Assembly: GCA_037127255.1 (NCBI GenBank)
Contig: JBANSL010000009.1
Location: forward strand, 23,834,475-23,898,474
Source: Persicaria tinctoria
Taxonomy: Eukaryota; Streptophyta; Magnoliopsida; Caryophyllales; Polygonaceae
Direction: 5' to 3'
DNA length: 64,000 nucleotides
Shown: one piece after another, positions 30,979-45,009 of the stretch
How positions within the stretch are numbered: the stretch's first letter is position 1
How the letters are laid out: each line of letters opens with the position of its first letter
Position numbers and translations under genes: made by a program
Notes under the pieces: model-generated
The model's input: the letters and a program-made list of their open reading frames with translations, nothing else
Told to the model about the DNA's origin: nothing
Databases searched by the model: none

Positions 30979-33900
30979 ATGTCTAACAATCAGGGAAACA
31001 ATGGTGTTAACAACCCCAACAATGAGGGTAACTCGAGTGCTACTGTGACACCCGAGCAATTCAACAACCTCACCAACACCTTGACGGCCATTCTAGATCG
31101 ATTGACAGCCTTAGAAGCTAGGCCGAGTGGCTCTAACACGGTGGGTGGTCAGGGAAATCCAAGGTGTGACGAGACGCCTAATGATGAAAGAGAGGTCATA
31201 AATCCTATCCCTAATCCTAATCCTCATGTCAATTTAGAAAATCCTTTATTCAATGAAAACAACTCTCCACGAGGTGGGAGAAATGATCGGAATAATGGGT
31301 TTGTTAATGTGCAAGGTCAAGGACAAGGAAGGGGAAGAGGTCGAGGCTTCCAGGAGCACTTCTACTACTCGGAGCAAGATGATGACTTCCAAGAAGAGGA
31401 GTATTGGGAGCAGTGTCCGAGACGGAATCAAAGAGGAAATCAGAACCGACCACCTAGATACAATGACGAGGACGGCATAGGTAAGGTCAAGGTAAAGATT
31501 CCTCCTTTTGAAGGTAAAACTGATCCGGATGTTTATATTGATTGGGAAACTAAACTGGATCAGATTTGGAGTTGTCATAATTTCTCTAATGCTAAAAATG
31601 TGCAATTAGCTACTTTAGAGTTCACAGGCTTTGCTTTAATTTGGTGGGATAACTTAGTTAAAGAAATGAGAAGAGCTCTTGATGCACCTATCGCTTCTTG
31701 GGAACAACTTAAAGCATTAATGAGAAATTGATTTGTGCCTCAACATTATGCTAGAGAGCTTAGGCAAAGATTAGAAAATCTTAAGCAAGGAAATAAAACT
31801 GTTGAGGAAACATTTAATCTTATGCAAGAAACTATGGCTCGAGCTAATGTGAATGAACCTCATGAAGATACCAATGCTAGATATCTTAGGATATTGCATC
31901 CCGCTTTAGCTCATGAGATTGATTATTTTCCCTATACTACTCCTACTAATTTGTTACATTTAGCAATTAAAGTAGAAAAGGGACAACGTTACAAGAGCCA
32001 AGGAAGAATGTCGAGTGGCCAACAGCCCCAATGGCGCCAACCTCGGCCAAATCAGTCCCAATGGCGTGGTGAGGGTGGTTCACGAGATCGACCAAGCCAG
32101 CCCCAAGGGAGAGGAGATAGCCGAGCACCTCAACAGCCCCTCGACAAAGGAAAGGGTCCATGGAATGGACGTGAATCGTCTGGGACATCTACTGGTCCCA
32201 AAGGGAGTAATCCTAATCCTTCTACTACTCGTTCTAGAGATATCGTATGCTTTAAATGCCAAGGTAGAGGACATTATATGAAGGATTGCCCTAATAAGAA
32301 AACGCTCATGGTTAATCAATTTGGAGAATATGAATCTGAAAATTCTTGTGATGAACCGGATGAGCATGCTAATGACAATGATCAGAACTTAAACCTTGTT
32401 TGTTATGAAAATGATGATAATGAGGTTGAATATGAACATGGAGAATCTTTGATTGTTAGGAGAGTTTTAAGTGTTGTTCCTACACCATGTGAAGATAATC
32501 AAAGGGAAAACTTGTTTCATACTCGTTGTCTAGTTAAAGGAAAGGTTGTAAATGTGATCATTGATGGAGGTAGTTGCTGTAATTTAGCTAGTCAAGAAAT
32601 GGTTGACAAATTGCATTTACCTACTGTCCAACACCCCCGACCTTACAAATTCCATTGGATGAATGATTGTGGTTTATTAAGAGTTCATAGACAAGTTAAA
32701 GTGCATATTAAGCTAGGACATTATGAAGATGATGTTTTATGTGATATTGTGCCTATGCAAGCTTGTCACATTCTTTTAGGCCGTCCTTGGCAATTTGATC
32801 GTAAGGTCCAACATGATGGTCATTCTAACCGATATGCCTTTACATTTCAGGGGAAAAACGTTGTTCTCAAACCCATGACGCCAACACAAGTGGCTGACGA
32901 GATTGAGAAGCGCAAGGTAAGTAAAGGTGAGTTAGATCAGGAGGCTCAGTCGAGCCAAGTGGATCCTCAAACTCGGCCTAAAGGTGTACTAATGGCTTCC
33001 AAGAGTACATTTTTAGACGAATTTGCGGATGGAGAAACCACCCTTATGCATCTCATTAAGAGCTTGAATATGTTGAGTGAAGAGCTTAAAGCTTCTCTTC
33101 CAGCCAATATACTCGCTGTACTTGAGGAGTATAAAGATGTGTTTCCCGATGACATACCACCAGGTCTACCCCCTATTCGTGGAATTGAGCATCAAATTGA
33201 TCTTATTCCAGGGGCTGCATTGCCTAATCGACCTGCGTATCGTATGAATCCCACTGAGACCCAAGAGGTCCAAACCCAAGTCCAGGAACTGTTGAACAAG
33301 GGTTATATTCGAACTAGCTTAAGTCCGTGTGCTGTGCCTGTGTTATTAGTCCCTAAGAAAGATGGATCATGGAGAATGTGTGTAGATTGTAGGGCTATTA
33401 ATAACATTACTATCAAATATCGTCACCCTATTCCTAGATTAGATGATATGCTAGATGAGTTACATGGAGCTTCTATATTTTCTAAAATTGATCTTAGAAG
33501 TGGCTATCATCAAATTAGAATGAAAGAAGGTGATGAATGGAAAACAGCCTTTAAGACTAAGCTTGGGTTATATGAGTGGTTGGTTATGCCTTTTGGTTTA
33601 ACTAATGCTCCTAGCACTTTTATGCGTTTAATGAATCATGTGCTTCGAGATTTCATTGGAAGATTTGTTGTTGTTTATTTTGATGATATTCTGATTTATA
33701 GCAAATCTCTTAATGAACATGAATCACATCTTAGAGAAGTGCTTAAAACGCTGAGAATTGAACGCTTGTATGCTAATTTAAAGAAGTGTGAATTATGTCA
33801 TGACCAAGTGTCTTTTCTTGGATTTGTAGTGAGTTCGAAAGGACTGCGTGTCGATGAGGCTAAGATCAAGGCGATCCAGGAGTGGCCAACACCCACCAAC

Positions 33901-34915
33901 ATCGGCCATGTACGCAGCTTCCAAGGATTGGCGAGCTTCTATCGTCGATTTGTTCGAGATTTCAGCACCATCTCGGCACCCCTCACTGAGCTCACGAAAA
34001 AGCGGAGTGAATTCACATGGGGAGCAGCTCAGGAGGAAGCATTCAACACCCTTAAGGACAAGCTCACTCACGCACCTCTATTAGCTTTGCCGGACTTTAC
34101 TCAGCCCTTTGAAGTAGAGTGTGATGCTAGCGGAGTTGGAATTGGTGGAGTCCTTATGCAGGGAGGTAAGCCTATTGCTTTCTTTTCTGAGAAGTTGAAA
34201 GGTGCTTGTCTTAATTACTCTACCTATGATAAGGAATTGTATGCATTATTTAGAGTACTTAAGACATGGTCTCACTATCTATGGCTTAGCGAGTTTATTC
34301 TTAGGACTGATCATGAATCTTTAAAACACTTTAAAAGCCAAGATAAACTTGATAGGAGACATGGACGATGGATGGAATTCATTGAAACATTTCCTTATGT
34401 GATTAAATATAAGAAAGGCAAAGACAATGTGGTTGCAGATGCATTATCTAGGAGACATGCTCTAATAGCTGATTTCGATTCTCATGCTTTAGCTAGAAGA
34501 CGTGTACTTTTAACCACTTTGGATTCTAGAGTCTTAGGTTTTGTTTACATAAAGGAATTGTATGAATCTGATTTGGATTTTGGAGATCATTTTCGAAAAT
34601 GCTTAGAAAAAGGTCCTAATGACAGCTTTTATATACATGACGGATTCTTATTTCGAAAAGATCAAGTGTGCATTCCTAGATGTTCTCTACGATTATTACT
34701 TGTTAGTGAAGCCCATAGTGGTGGATTAATGGGACATTTTGGTAGAGATAAGACATATAACACACTGAAATCACACTTCTATTGGCCACATATGCTTAGG
34801 GATGTAGAACATTGCCTTAAGAGATGCATAGATTGCATTAAAGCCAAAGCTAAGCTTATGCCCCATGGCCTTTATACACCACTACCAACCCCATCAGCCC
34901 CTTGGGAAGACATAT
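30979..34915 (+). pseudogene. Gag-Pol of element B, 5' part (one nonsense codon, then cut by element C)
   Basis: Same protein as in A and D. A TGA at 31729-31731 replaces the CGA (Arg) seen in A and D in the capsid region; this is a CpG-to-TpG change. Beyond it the frame is open through the zinc knuckle, protease, YFDD and RNase H to the integrase, where it stops at WEDI because element C is inserted. Joining 34915 to 43156 restores the frame to exactly the length of copy D (1672 residues plus stop). Confidence 0.95.
34911..34915. repeat. TSD of element C, left copy (CATAT); right copy 43151-43155
   Basis: Identical pentamers; removal of C plus one copy restores GACATATCCATGG, encoding DISMD of the integrase core. 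Confidence 0.95.
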
Positions 34916-35986
34916 TGATACGGGGTTAGCCGTAGGTTGGTCCGATCTTCGACAACAAGCAAGAACTGAACAAGACAAACAAGAACTCGATCAAGATCAA
35001 TCAAGAACAGCAAGATTCGATTCAAGAAATAACCAAGATTGATCAAGAATCTCAAGAACGCAGCAAGAACAAAGAAAGACTCAAAGAAACTCGACAAGAA
35101 TGCCAAGATTCGACCAAGAACTTGCAAGAACACCAAGATCCAAAGGCTGGACTCAATGTCGACTCAAAGAAATAACAAAGACTCGATAAAGATAGTAAAG
35201 ACTCGAAATTTAAGATGCAAGAATTGAAAGACACGACCTGATAAGGACTGAGTGGATCTATGTAGCACAAGATAAAGACCCCAGGCCTCCTCAGAGGGTA
35301 GGAACCAATACCAATGCCTACACAACCCGCCTCTACAATCCGACACAATCAAGCGAACAACTTGAAGCACCAGAAGGGGGCTTGTGAAAACTAGGATCAC
35401 CAAGTCTTGCGAAGTTGATGAACACAAAGCAAACCAAGCTGAGATTATCAATCGGTTGAGATCGCGAAGAGCACAGCTCTATTCGGCCTGATCTCTCTCT
35501 CTAAGGTGTTTCACACGTTTTGAGAAGTAAGATTTCAATTATCAATGTTCCAATTGAATTACAAAGAAGAAAACGAAATATATAGGCCATAAGGCTGATG
35601 ATGGCCGGCCCTTATTGATAGAATAAGATAGATCTACTAACTAATGGGCTTTAAAATAAATCTAAGAACAAAAATAAATAAGGTTCCTAAAAAGAATGAT
35701 TTAAAAAGCCCAATTCAGCCCAATAATGTTCATAAGCTGATATTAGACATAACACTTAGGAAAATTCGGTCTAAGCATTGTCTAAGGTGGCTCGGCCTCT
35801 TCATGCACTCCAATGCACATATATGTCTTCAATGTAGGCTCGGGGAGTTGAACCTTGCTCGAGAACAAAGCATGACCCACAAAGTTGAATGAGTCTCTCT
35901 GAAGCTTCTTAGCTCTAGCTCGAGTCATTGGCCCTTCTCCAAGTATAATGGGTGTGTCTGGAGCTGTAGAAGATGGTCCCGCATCA
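34916..35986 (-). repeat. 3' LTR of element C (type II)
   Basis: 1071 bp; the U5 half has an insertion-like CAAGAA-rich stretch absent from type I. It holds the last ~68 codons and the stop of the polyprotein. Confidence 0.95.
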
Positions 35987-38900
35987 ACCTCCCCTTCTTG
36001 AAAAGGATTCGACCACGAATCCAAGTCTTCATCCACCGCAAAGTAAGGGATTAGATCGGCGATGTTGAATGTAGCGCTCACGCCCATGTCTCCAGGAAGC
36101 TCCAATTGATAGGCATTGTCGCCCACTCTCTTCTTGATCCGAAATGGTCCATCACCACGCGGCGACAGCTTGTTCTTCCGTGCTTCTGGAAACCGCTCCT
36201 TCCTCAAGTGCACCCATACAAGATCTCCAGGCTGAAATGTGACCAAGCGACGTCCCTTGTTGGCCTTGTTAGCATTGTACTCAGCCTTTAGCTTCAGCTT
36301 CTCTCGAGTTCGTTCATGCAGCTCCTTGATGAACTCGACATGCTTACCTGCCTCAAATGATTCTTTGTCTCTGATAGGATATGGAGTAAGATCAAAAGGG
36401 GTTAGTGGATTAACACCATACACACATTCAAATGGACTGATTTTAGTAGCCGAATGCATGGTTCTATTATAAGCAAATTCCACATGAGGTAAGGCTTCTT
36501 CCCAAAGTTTCAAATTCTTCCTAATAATGGCTCGTAGGACAGTAGCAAGGGTTCTATTAGTCACCTCAGTTTGGCCATCAGTTTGGGGGTGGCTAGAAGT
36601 AGAGAATAGCAATCTAGTTCCCAATTTATTCCATAAGGTACGCCAAAAATGACTTAAGAATTTCACATCCCTATCACTAACAATAGTTTTTGGCACACCA
36701 TGCAACCTAACTACCTCTCTAAAGAATAGATTAGCGACGTTGGTAGCATCATCAGTTTTATGACATGCAATGAAATGAGCAATTTTAGAGAACCTATCCA
36801 CTACCACAAATATAGAATCTCTCCCCTTCTTAGTTCTAGGCAACCCAACTATGAAATCCATGGATATGTCTTCCCAAGGGGCTGATGGGGTTGGTAGTGG
36901 TGTATAAAGGCCATGGGGCATAAGCTTAGCTTTAGCTTTAATGCAATCTATGCATCTCTTAAGGCAATGTTCTACATCCCTAAGCATATGGGGCCAATAA
37001 AAGTGTGATTTCAGTGTGTTATAAGTCTTATCCCTTCCAAAATGTCCCATTAGGCCACCACTATGTGCTTCACTAACAAGTAATAACCTCAAAGAACATC
37101 TAGGAATACACACTTGATCTTTTCGAAATAAGAATCCTTCATGTATATAGAAGCTGTCATTAGGACCCTTTTCTAAGCATTTTCGAAAATGTTCACCAAA
37201 ATCTAAATCAGATTCATACAATTCCTTTATGTAAATAAAGCCTAAGACTCTAGAATCCAAAGTGGTTAAAAGTACACGTCTTCTAGCTAAAGCATTAGAA
37301 TCGAAATTAGCGACTAGAACATGTCTCCTAGATAATGCATCAGCTACCACATTGTCTTTGCCTTTCTTATACTTAATTACATAAGGAAATGTTTCAATGA
37401 ACTCCATCCATCTTCCATGTCTCCTATCAAGTTTATCTTGGCTTTTAAAATGTTTTAAAGATTCATGATCAGTCCTAAGAATAAACTCGCTAGGCCATAG
37501 ATAGTGAGACCATGTCTTAAGTACTCTAAACAATGCATACAATTCCTTATCATAGGTAGAGTAATTAAGACAAGCACCTTTCAACTTTTCAGAAAAGAAA
37601 GCAATAGGCTTACCTCCCTGCATAAGGACTCCACCAATTCCAACTCCGCTAGCATCACACTCTACTTCAAAGGGCTGAGTAAAGTCCGGCAAAGCTAATA
37701 GAGGTGCGTGAGTGAGCTTGTCCTTAAGGGTGTTGAATGCTTCCTTCTGAGCTGCTCCCCATGTGAATTCACTCCGCTTTTTCGTGAGCTTAGTGAGGGG
37801 TGCCGAGATGGTGCTGAAATCTCGAACAAATCGACGATAGAAGCTCGCCAATCCTTGGAAGCTGCGTACATGGCCGATGTTGGTGGGTGTTGGCCATTCC
37901 TGGATTGCCTTGATCTTAGCCTCATCGACACGCAGTCCTTTCGAACTCACTACAAATCCAAGAAAAGACACTTGTTCATGACATAATTCACACTTCTTTA
38001 AATTAGCATACAAGCGTTCAATTCTCAGCGTTTTAAGCACTTCTCTAAGATGTGATTCATGTTCATTAAGAGACTTGCTATAAATCAGAATATCATCAAA
38101 ATAAACAACAACAAATCTTCCAATGAAATCTCGAAGCACATGATTCATTAAACGCATAAAAGTGCTAGGAGCATTTAAACCAAAAGGCATAACCAACCAC
38201 TCATATAACCCAAGCTTAGTCTTAAAGGCTGTTTTCCATTCATCACCTTCTTTCATTCTAATTTGATGATAGCCACTTCTAAGATCAATTTTAGAAAATA
38301 TAGAAGCTCCATGTAACTCATCTAGCATATCATCTAATCTAGGAATGGGGTGACGATATTTAATAGTAATGTTGTTAATAGCCCTACAATCTACACACAT
38401 TCTCCATGATCCATCTTTCTTAGGGACTAATAACACAGGCACAGCACACGGACTTAAGCTAGTTCGAATATAACCCTTGTCCAACAGTTCCTGGACTTGG
38501 GTTTGGACCTCTTGGGTCTCAGTGGGATTCATACGATACGCAGGTCGATTAGGCAATGCAGCCCCTGGAATAAGATCAATTTGATGCTCAATTCCACGAA
38601 TAGGGGGTAGACCTGGTGGTATGTCATCGGGAAACACATCTTTATACTCCTCAAGTACAGCGAGTATATTGGCTGGAAGAGAAGCTTTAAGCTCTTCACT
38701 CAACATATTCAAGCTCTTAATGAGATGCATAAGGGTGGTTTCTCCATCCGCCAATTCGTCTAAAAATGTACTCTTGGAAGCCATTAGTACACCTTTAGGC
38801 CGAGTTTGAGGATCCACTTGGCTCGACTGAGCCTCCTGATCTAACTCACCTTTACTTACCTTCCGCTTCTCAATCTCATCAGCTACTTGCGTAGGCGTCA

Positions 38901-40809
38901 TGGGTTTGAGAATGACATTCTTTCCCTGAAAAGTAAAGGTATAGCGATTAGTAAACCCATCATGAATAACCTTACGATCAGATTGCCAAGGACGGCCTAA
39001 TAGAATATGACAAGCTTGCATAGGCACAATATCACATAAAACATCATCTTCATAATGTCCTAGCTTAATATGCACTTTAACTTGTCTATGAACTTTTAAT
39101 AAGCCACAATCATTCATCCAATGCAATTTGTAAGGTTTTGGGTGTTGGACAGTAGGTAAATGCAATTTGTCAACCATTTCTTGACTAGCTAAATTACAGC
39201 AACTACCTCCATCAATGATCACATTTACAACCTTTCCTTTAACTAGACAACGAGTATGAAATAAGTTTTCTCTTTGATTATCTTCACATGGTGTAGGAAC
39301 AACACTTAAAACTCTCCTAACAATCAAAGATTCTCCATGTTCATATTCAACCTCATTATCATCATTTTCATAACAAACAAGGTTTAGGTTCTAATCATTG
39401 TCATTAGCATGCTCATCCGGTTCATCACAAGAATTTTCAGATTCATATTCTCCAAATTGATTAACCATGAGCGTTTTCTTATTCGGGCAATCCTTCATAT
39501 AATGTCCTCTACCTTGGCATTTAAAGCATACAATGTCTCTAGAACGAGTAGTAGAAGGATTAGGATTACTCCCTTTGGGACCAGTAGATGTCCCAGACGA
39601 TTCTCGTCCATTCCATGGACCTTTTCCTTTGTCAAGGGGCTGCTGGGATACTCGGCTATCTCCTCTCCCTTGGGGCTGGTTTGGTCGATCTCGTGAACCA
39701 CCTTCACCACGCCATTGGGACTGATTTGGCCGAGATTGGCGCCATTGGGGCTGCTGCACACTTGACACTCTTCCTTGGCTCTTATAACGTTGTCCCTTTT
39801 CTACTTTCATAGCTAGATGTAAAAGTTCAGTAGGAGTAGTATAGGGAAAGTAATCAATTTCATGAGCTAAGGCGGGATGCAAGATCCGAAGGTATCTAAC
39901 ATTAGTTTTATCGTGAGTTTCTACCACATTAGCTCGAGCCATAGCTTCTTGCATAACATTAAATGTCTCCTCAACAGTTTTACTACCTTGTTTAAGGTTT
40001 TCTAATCTGTTTAATAGCTCTCAATCATAATGTTGAGGTACAAACCTATTTCTCATTACTACTTTTAATTGTTCCCACGAAGCAATAGGTGCATCAAGGG
40101 ATCTTCTTCTTTCCTTAACAAGATTATCCCACCAGATTAATGCAAAACCTTGAAACTCTAGGGAAGCTAATTGCACTTTCTTAGGTTCTGAGAAATTATG
40201 ACAATTCCAGATTTGCTCCATTTTAATCTCCCAATCAATATAAGCATCTGGATCAGTTTTACCATCAAAAGGAGGAATCTTTACCTTCACCTTGCCTATT
40301 CCGTCGTCATCATTGAACCTAGGTGGGCGGTTCTGATTTCCCCTTTGATTCCGTCTCGGGCGTCGCTCCCAATACTCCTCTTCTTGGAAGTCGTCATCTT
40401 GCTCCGAGTAATAGTATTGCTCTTGATAGCCTCGACCTCTTCCCCTTCCTTGTCCTTGTCCTTGCACATGAACAAACCCATTATTCCGATCATTTCTCCC
40501 ACCTCGTGGAGAGTTGTTTTCATTGAATAAAGGATTATCTAAATTGACATTAACATGAGGATTAGGATTAGGGATAGGATTTACGACCTCTCTTTCATTG
40601 TTGGGTATCTCCACTCGCTCTTGCTGGCCTATGTTGTTCGAACCACTAGGCCTAGAGCTTTCCCACTCCGCCATCTTAGCTTGCAACGCAGCCAAGGTAT
40701 CCGTTATAGTGGCTATGTTGGCCGTCAAGTTGTTGAACTGCTCGGGTGTGACAGTAGCACTCGAGTTCGTGGCATCGTTACCACCATTGTTTCCCTGATT
40801 GTTAGACAT
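35782..40809 (-). pseudogene. Gag-Pol of element C with two nonsense codons
   Basis: The reading region is colinear with the 1676-residue protein of E. Going from the start at 40809: a TGA at about 40022 replaces AGA in the HYDREL stretch of Gag; a TAG at about 39392 replaces CAG in NDQNLNL after the zinc knuckle; and a 3-base in-frame deletion near 38175 changes GLTNAPST to GLNAPST in RT, close to the active site. Protease, YFDD, RNase H and the DDE integrase are otherwise intact. With nearly identical LTRs the copy is young, so it was either mobilised in trans or broken soon after insertion. Confidence 0.94.
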
Positions 40810-42064
40810 GATAACAAAGACAAAAGAAACAAAGAACTAAGTTAAGGTTAGTAAAAACTTATAAACAGCTCACAATTGTGTTTCGCTCACACTCCCTCTC
40901 TTGATTGATATATCACGCTTGCTAGGGCAATCCGCTTTGGGCAAATCAACAACCAAGCAAAAAAAACAAAGCAATCAAAGTATGTAGTGAATGAAACAAC
41001 TCAGAAGAGTACTCAACAAGGGCTGTAGTACTCGATGCAAGCAAGTAAAGGACTCGACAGACTCAAACAAGCACTCACAAGGGCTGTAAGCACTCGACAC
41101 AACACTAGGGAGACTCGGCAAGGGCTGAGATCTCCTCGACACAAGCACAAGAGCACTCGACAGTGGGGAGAAGTGCTTCGACACAAAGAGAAATAAAGAA
41201 AAACAAAAGAAAACTTGGGAACCTACCTCTTTTGATTGAAAACCTTTAAGTTAGGACGTTGTAGTTGCAGGGTAGGGTTTCAATTTTGTGGAGGTGTATG
41301 TGTTTGGGATTTAGGGCTGTCGACTAGGGCTGAGAGAAGGGATTCACCAATTGTCCTTGGGAGCTTTCTTGCACTAGATCAACAAACTCTATCTCTTTTT
41401 TTTTTTTTTCAACTTACTTTTGCCCCTAGTGAATTTTATCCTCCTAGGTCCAAGTTTTAATGGAAATTTCGAAACTGATCTTTTTTTTTTTTTTTTACTT
41501 ATGAAACTAATGCAAGAAAAGACTCAAAATAATAGATAGGACTCGAAAATTATGAAAGTGGTGGTGAATAAATAAAATTTCCAGCCCTAATGCAATGATA
41601 TAGATAGAATGGCTATTTTAGGGAATAGGATCTATCTTTATGCCTTAATAGATATTTGATAGATATAATGAATTAAATCCACCAAAAATCAGAATTTAAA
41701 TAGGCAATGGATAAATAAAAGTAGATATAGATAGATCAAAAGTTCCAAAGATAGAACAAAGTAACAAACTAGGGTTTTATCTTGTGTGGTAGGTGAATGT
41801 CGGCCAAGCTTTGGCTATGGGGACACTATGTGCCGTCGGCTAGGGTGTACACAAAGAGATGTGTGCACTGACTTGGTCGACTCCACGGTCTCGGCTAGGC
41901 TTTGTGTTTGGGCTAAGCAACCACAACAATCACAAACAAACAAGATTAGTAATTTAATCAAAAAGAAAGCAAGAAGTAAATAACCAAAACAAGAACTGAC
42001 TCTATTTTTGTGTTTTTTTGTGTTTATGAAAAGAAAAGACTCAATCTTGATGTCGGAAACCAAA
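40810..42064 (-). other. 5' leader of element C
   Basis: Non-coding, colinear with the leader of A. CTCGA motif cluster at about 41030-41180; plus-strand poly-T tracts near 41396 and 41480. Confidence 0.72.
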
Positions 42065-42076
42065 GCTCTGATGCCA
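42065..42076 (-). other. Primer binding site of element C
   Basis: On the minus strand TGGCATCAGAGC, 3 bases from the 5' LTR, tRNA-iMet type. Confidence 0.87.
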
Positions 42077-42079
42077 ATT

Positions 42080-43150
42080 TGATACGGGGTTAGCCGTAGG
42101 TTGGTCCGATCTTCGACAACAAGCAAGAACTGAACAAGACAAACAAGAACTCGATCAAGATCAATCAAGAACAGCAAGATTCGATTCAAGAAATAACCAA
42201 GATTGATCAAGAATCTCAAGAACGCAGCAAGAACAAAGAAAGACTCAAAGAAACTCGACAAGAATGCCAAGATTCGACCAAGAACTTGCAAGAACACCAA
42301 GATCCAAAGGCTGGACTCAATGTCGACTCAAAGAAATAACAAAGACTCGATAAAGATAGTAAAGACTCGAAATTTAAGATGCAAGAATTGAAAGACACGA
42401 CCTGATAAGGACTGAGTCGATCTATGTAGCACAAGATAAAGACCCCAGGCCTCCTCAGAGGGTAGGAACCAATACCAATGCCTACACAACCCGCCTCTAC
42501 AATCCGACACAATCAAGCGAACAACTTGAAGCACCAGAAGGGGGCTTGTGAAAACTAGGATCACCAAGTCTTGCGAAGTTGATGAACACAAAGCAAACCA
42601 AGCTGAGATTATCAATCGGTTGAGATCGCGAAGAGCACAGCTCTATTCGGCCTGATCTCTCTCTCTAAGGTGTTTCACACGTTTTGAGAAGTAAGATTTC
42701 AATTATCAATGTTCCAATTGAATTACAAAGAAGAAAACGAAATATATAGGCCATAAGGCTGATGATGGCCGGCCCTTATTGATAGAATAAGATAGATCTA
42801 CTAACTAATGGGCTTTAAAATAAATCTAAGAACAAAAATAAATAAGGTTCCTAAAAAGAATGATTTAAAAAGCCCAATTCAGCCCAATAATGTTCATAAG
42901 CTGATATTAGACATAACACTTAGGAAAATTCGGTCTAAGCATTGTCTAAGGTGGCTCGGCCTCTTCATGCACTCCAATGCACATATATGTCTTCAATGTA
43001 GGCTCGGGGAGTTGAACCTTACTCGAGAACAAAGCATGACCCACAAAGTTGAATGAGTCTCTCTGAAGCTTCTTAGCTCTAGCTCGAGTCATTGGCCCTT
43101 CTCCAAGTATAATGGGTGTGTCTGGAGCTGTAGAAGATGGTCCCGCATCA
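42080..43150 (-). repeat. 5' LTR of element C
   Basis: 1071 bp with TATATATT at 42741-42748 (minus). Near-identical to the 3' LTR. Confidence 0.95.
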
Positions 43151-43155
43151 CATAT

Positions 43156-44237
43156 CCATGGATTTCATAGTTGGGTTGCCTAGAACTAAGAAGGGGAGAG
43201 ATTCTATATTTGTGGTAGTGGATAGGTTCTCTAAAATGGCTCATTTCATTGCATGCCACAAAACTGACGATGCTACCAATGTTGCTAATCTATTCTTTAG
43301 AGAAGTAGTTAGGTTGCATGGTGTGCCTAAAACTATTGTTAGTGATAGGGATGTGAAATTCTTAAGTCATTTTTGGCGTACTTTATGGAATAAATTGGGA
43401 ACTAGATTGCTATTCTCTACTTCTAGCCACCCCCAAACTGATGGCCAAACTGAGGTGACTAATAGAACACTTGGAACACTCCTTAGAGCCATTATTAGGA
43501 AGAATTTGAAACTTTGGGAAGAAGCCTTACCTCATGTTGAATTTGCATATAACCGAACCATACATTCAGCTACTAAAATCAGTCCATTTGAATGTGTGTA
43601 TGGTGTTAATCCACTAACCCCTTTTGATCTTACTCCATATCCTATGAGAGACAAAGAATCATTTGAGGCAGGTAAGCATGTCGAGTTCATCAAGGAGCTG
43701 CATGAACGAACTCGAGAGAAGCTGAAGCTAAAGGTTGAATACAATGCTAACAAGGCCAACAGAGGACGTCGCTTGGTCACTTTTCAGCCTGGAGATCTTG
43801 TATGGGTGCACTTAAGGAAGGAGCGGTTTCCAGAAGCCCGGAAGAACAAGCTGTCGCCGCGTGGTGATGGACCATTTCGGATCAAGAAGAGAGTGGGCGA
43901 CAATGCCTACCAATTGGAGCTTCCTGGAGACATGGGCGTGAGCGCTACATTCAACGTCGCCGATCTAATCCCTTACTTCGCTGTGGATGAGGACTTGGAT
44001 TCGTGGGCGAATCCTTTTCAAGAAGGGGAGGTTGATGCGGGACCATCTTCTACAGCTCCAGACACACCCATCATTCTTGGAGAAGGACCAATGACTCGAG
44101 CTAGAGCAAAGAAGCTTCAGAGAGACTCATTCCTATTCGTCACTCACACTTTGTTCTCGAGCAAGGTTCAACTCCCCGAGCCTACATTGAAGACATACAT
44201 GTGCATTGGAGCACAAATAGAGGCCGAGCCACCTTAG
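43156..44237 (+). pseudogene. Gag-Pol of element B, 3' part (integrase core and C-terminus)
   Basis: Continues the polyprotein after element C from SMDFIVGLP, with the integrase DDE core ([17 protein letters not shown]), the RGDGPFRI motif and the LTR-encoded tail ending at 44237. The first seven codons of the apparent open frame upstream (43137-43155) come from the LTR of C and the duplicated TSD. Confidence 0.95.
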
Positions 44238-45009
44238 AAATGCTTAGGCCGAAATATTCTAAGTGTTGGAAACCCTTTTCAGCTTAAGTGTTCTATTGGG
44301 CTGAATTGGGCTTTTTTAGTCATTCTTTTTAGAGACCTTATTTATTTTTGTTCTTAGATTTATTTTAAAGCCCATTAGAAAGTAGATCTATCTATTTCTA
44401 TCTAGTTAGGCCGGCCAACAGGCCTTAGTTCCCTATATATTTCGATTTCAGCCTTGTAGAACAATTGGAACATTCATAATACAAGTTATTCTTCTCAAAA
44501 CGTGAGAAACACTTTAGAGAGAGAGATCAGACCGAATAGAGCTGTGCTCTTCGTGATCTCAACCGATTGATAATCTCAGCTTGGTTTGCTTTGTGTTCGT
44601 CAACTTCGCAAGACTTGGTGATCCTAGTATTCACAAGCCCCCTTCTGGTGCTTCAAGTTGTCCGCTTGATTGTGTCGGATTGTAGAGGCGAGTTGTGTAG
44701 GCATTGGTATTGGTTCCTACCCTCTGAGGAGGCCTGGGGTCTTTATCTTGTGCTACATAGATCGACTCAGTCCTTATCAGGTCGTGTCTTTCCATTCTTG
44801 CATTCATTTTCGAGTCTTTATCTATCTTTATCGAGTCTTTGTCATTCTTGTTTAGTGTCGACATCAAGAATCCTTGTTCTTGGTGAATCTTGCTGCGTCT
44901 TTATTGATTCTTGGCTGTTCTTGATTGATCTTGATCGAGTTCTTGCTTTTCTTGTTCAGTTCTTGCTTGTTGTCGAAGATCGGACCAACCTACGGCTAAC
45001 CCCGTATCA
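44033..45009 (+). repeat. 3' LTR of element B
   Basis: 977 bp after PPT 44020-44032. Ends CCCCGTATCA and directly abuts the truncated plant transposon-protein gene at 45010. Confidence 0.95.

Larger units (their letters stand above)
34916..43150 (-). mobile_element. Element C: type II Ty3/gypsy element nested in element B
   Basis: 8235 bp, with LTRs at 34916-35986 and 42080-43150 (1071 bp each, about two differences by eye) and TSD CATAT. It has a PBS, PPT and full-length Gag-Pol reading region, but the frame has two nonsense codons. It is very close to element E in its LTRs and protein, and differs from A/B/D in the Gag N-terminus (GGNDATNSSATVTP) and LTR length. Confidence 0.96.
28755..45009 (+). 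mobile_element. Element B: Ty3/gypsy element split by element C, without matching TSDs
   Basis: LTRs are at 28755-29733 (979 bp) and 44033-45009 (977 bp). The body is interrupted at 34915 by the 8235-bp element C. Left flank TAGCT (28750-28754) and right flank CATGC (45010-45014) differ, and the flanks belong to unrelated sequence (repeat X and a plant transposon gene). LTRs differ at about five positions by eye. It belongs to the same subfamily as A and D; with D it shares an altered PBS region. Confidence 0.93.
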
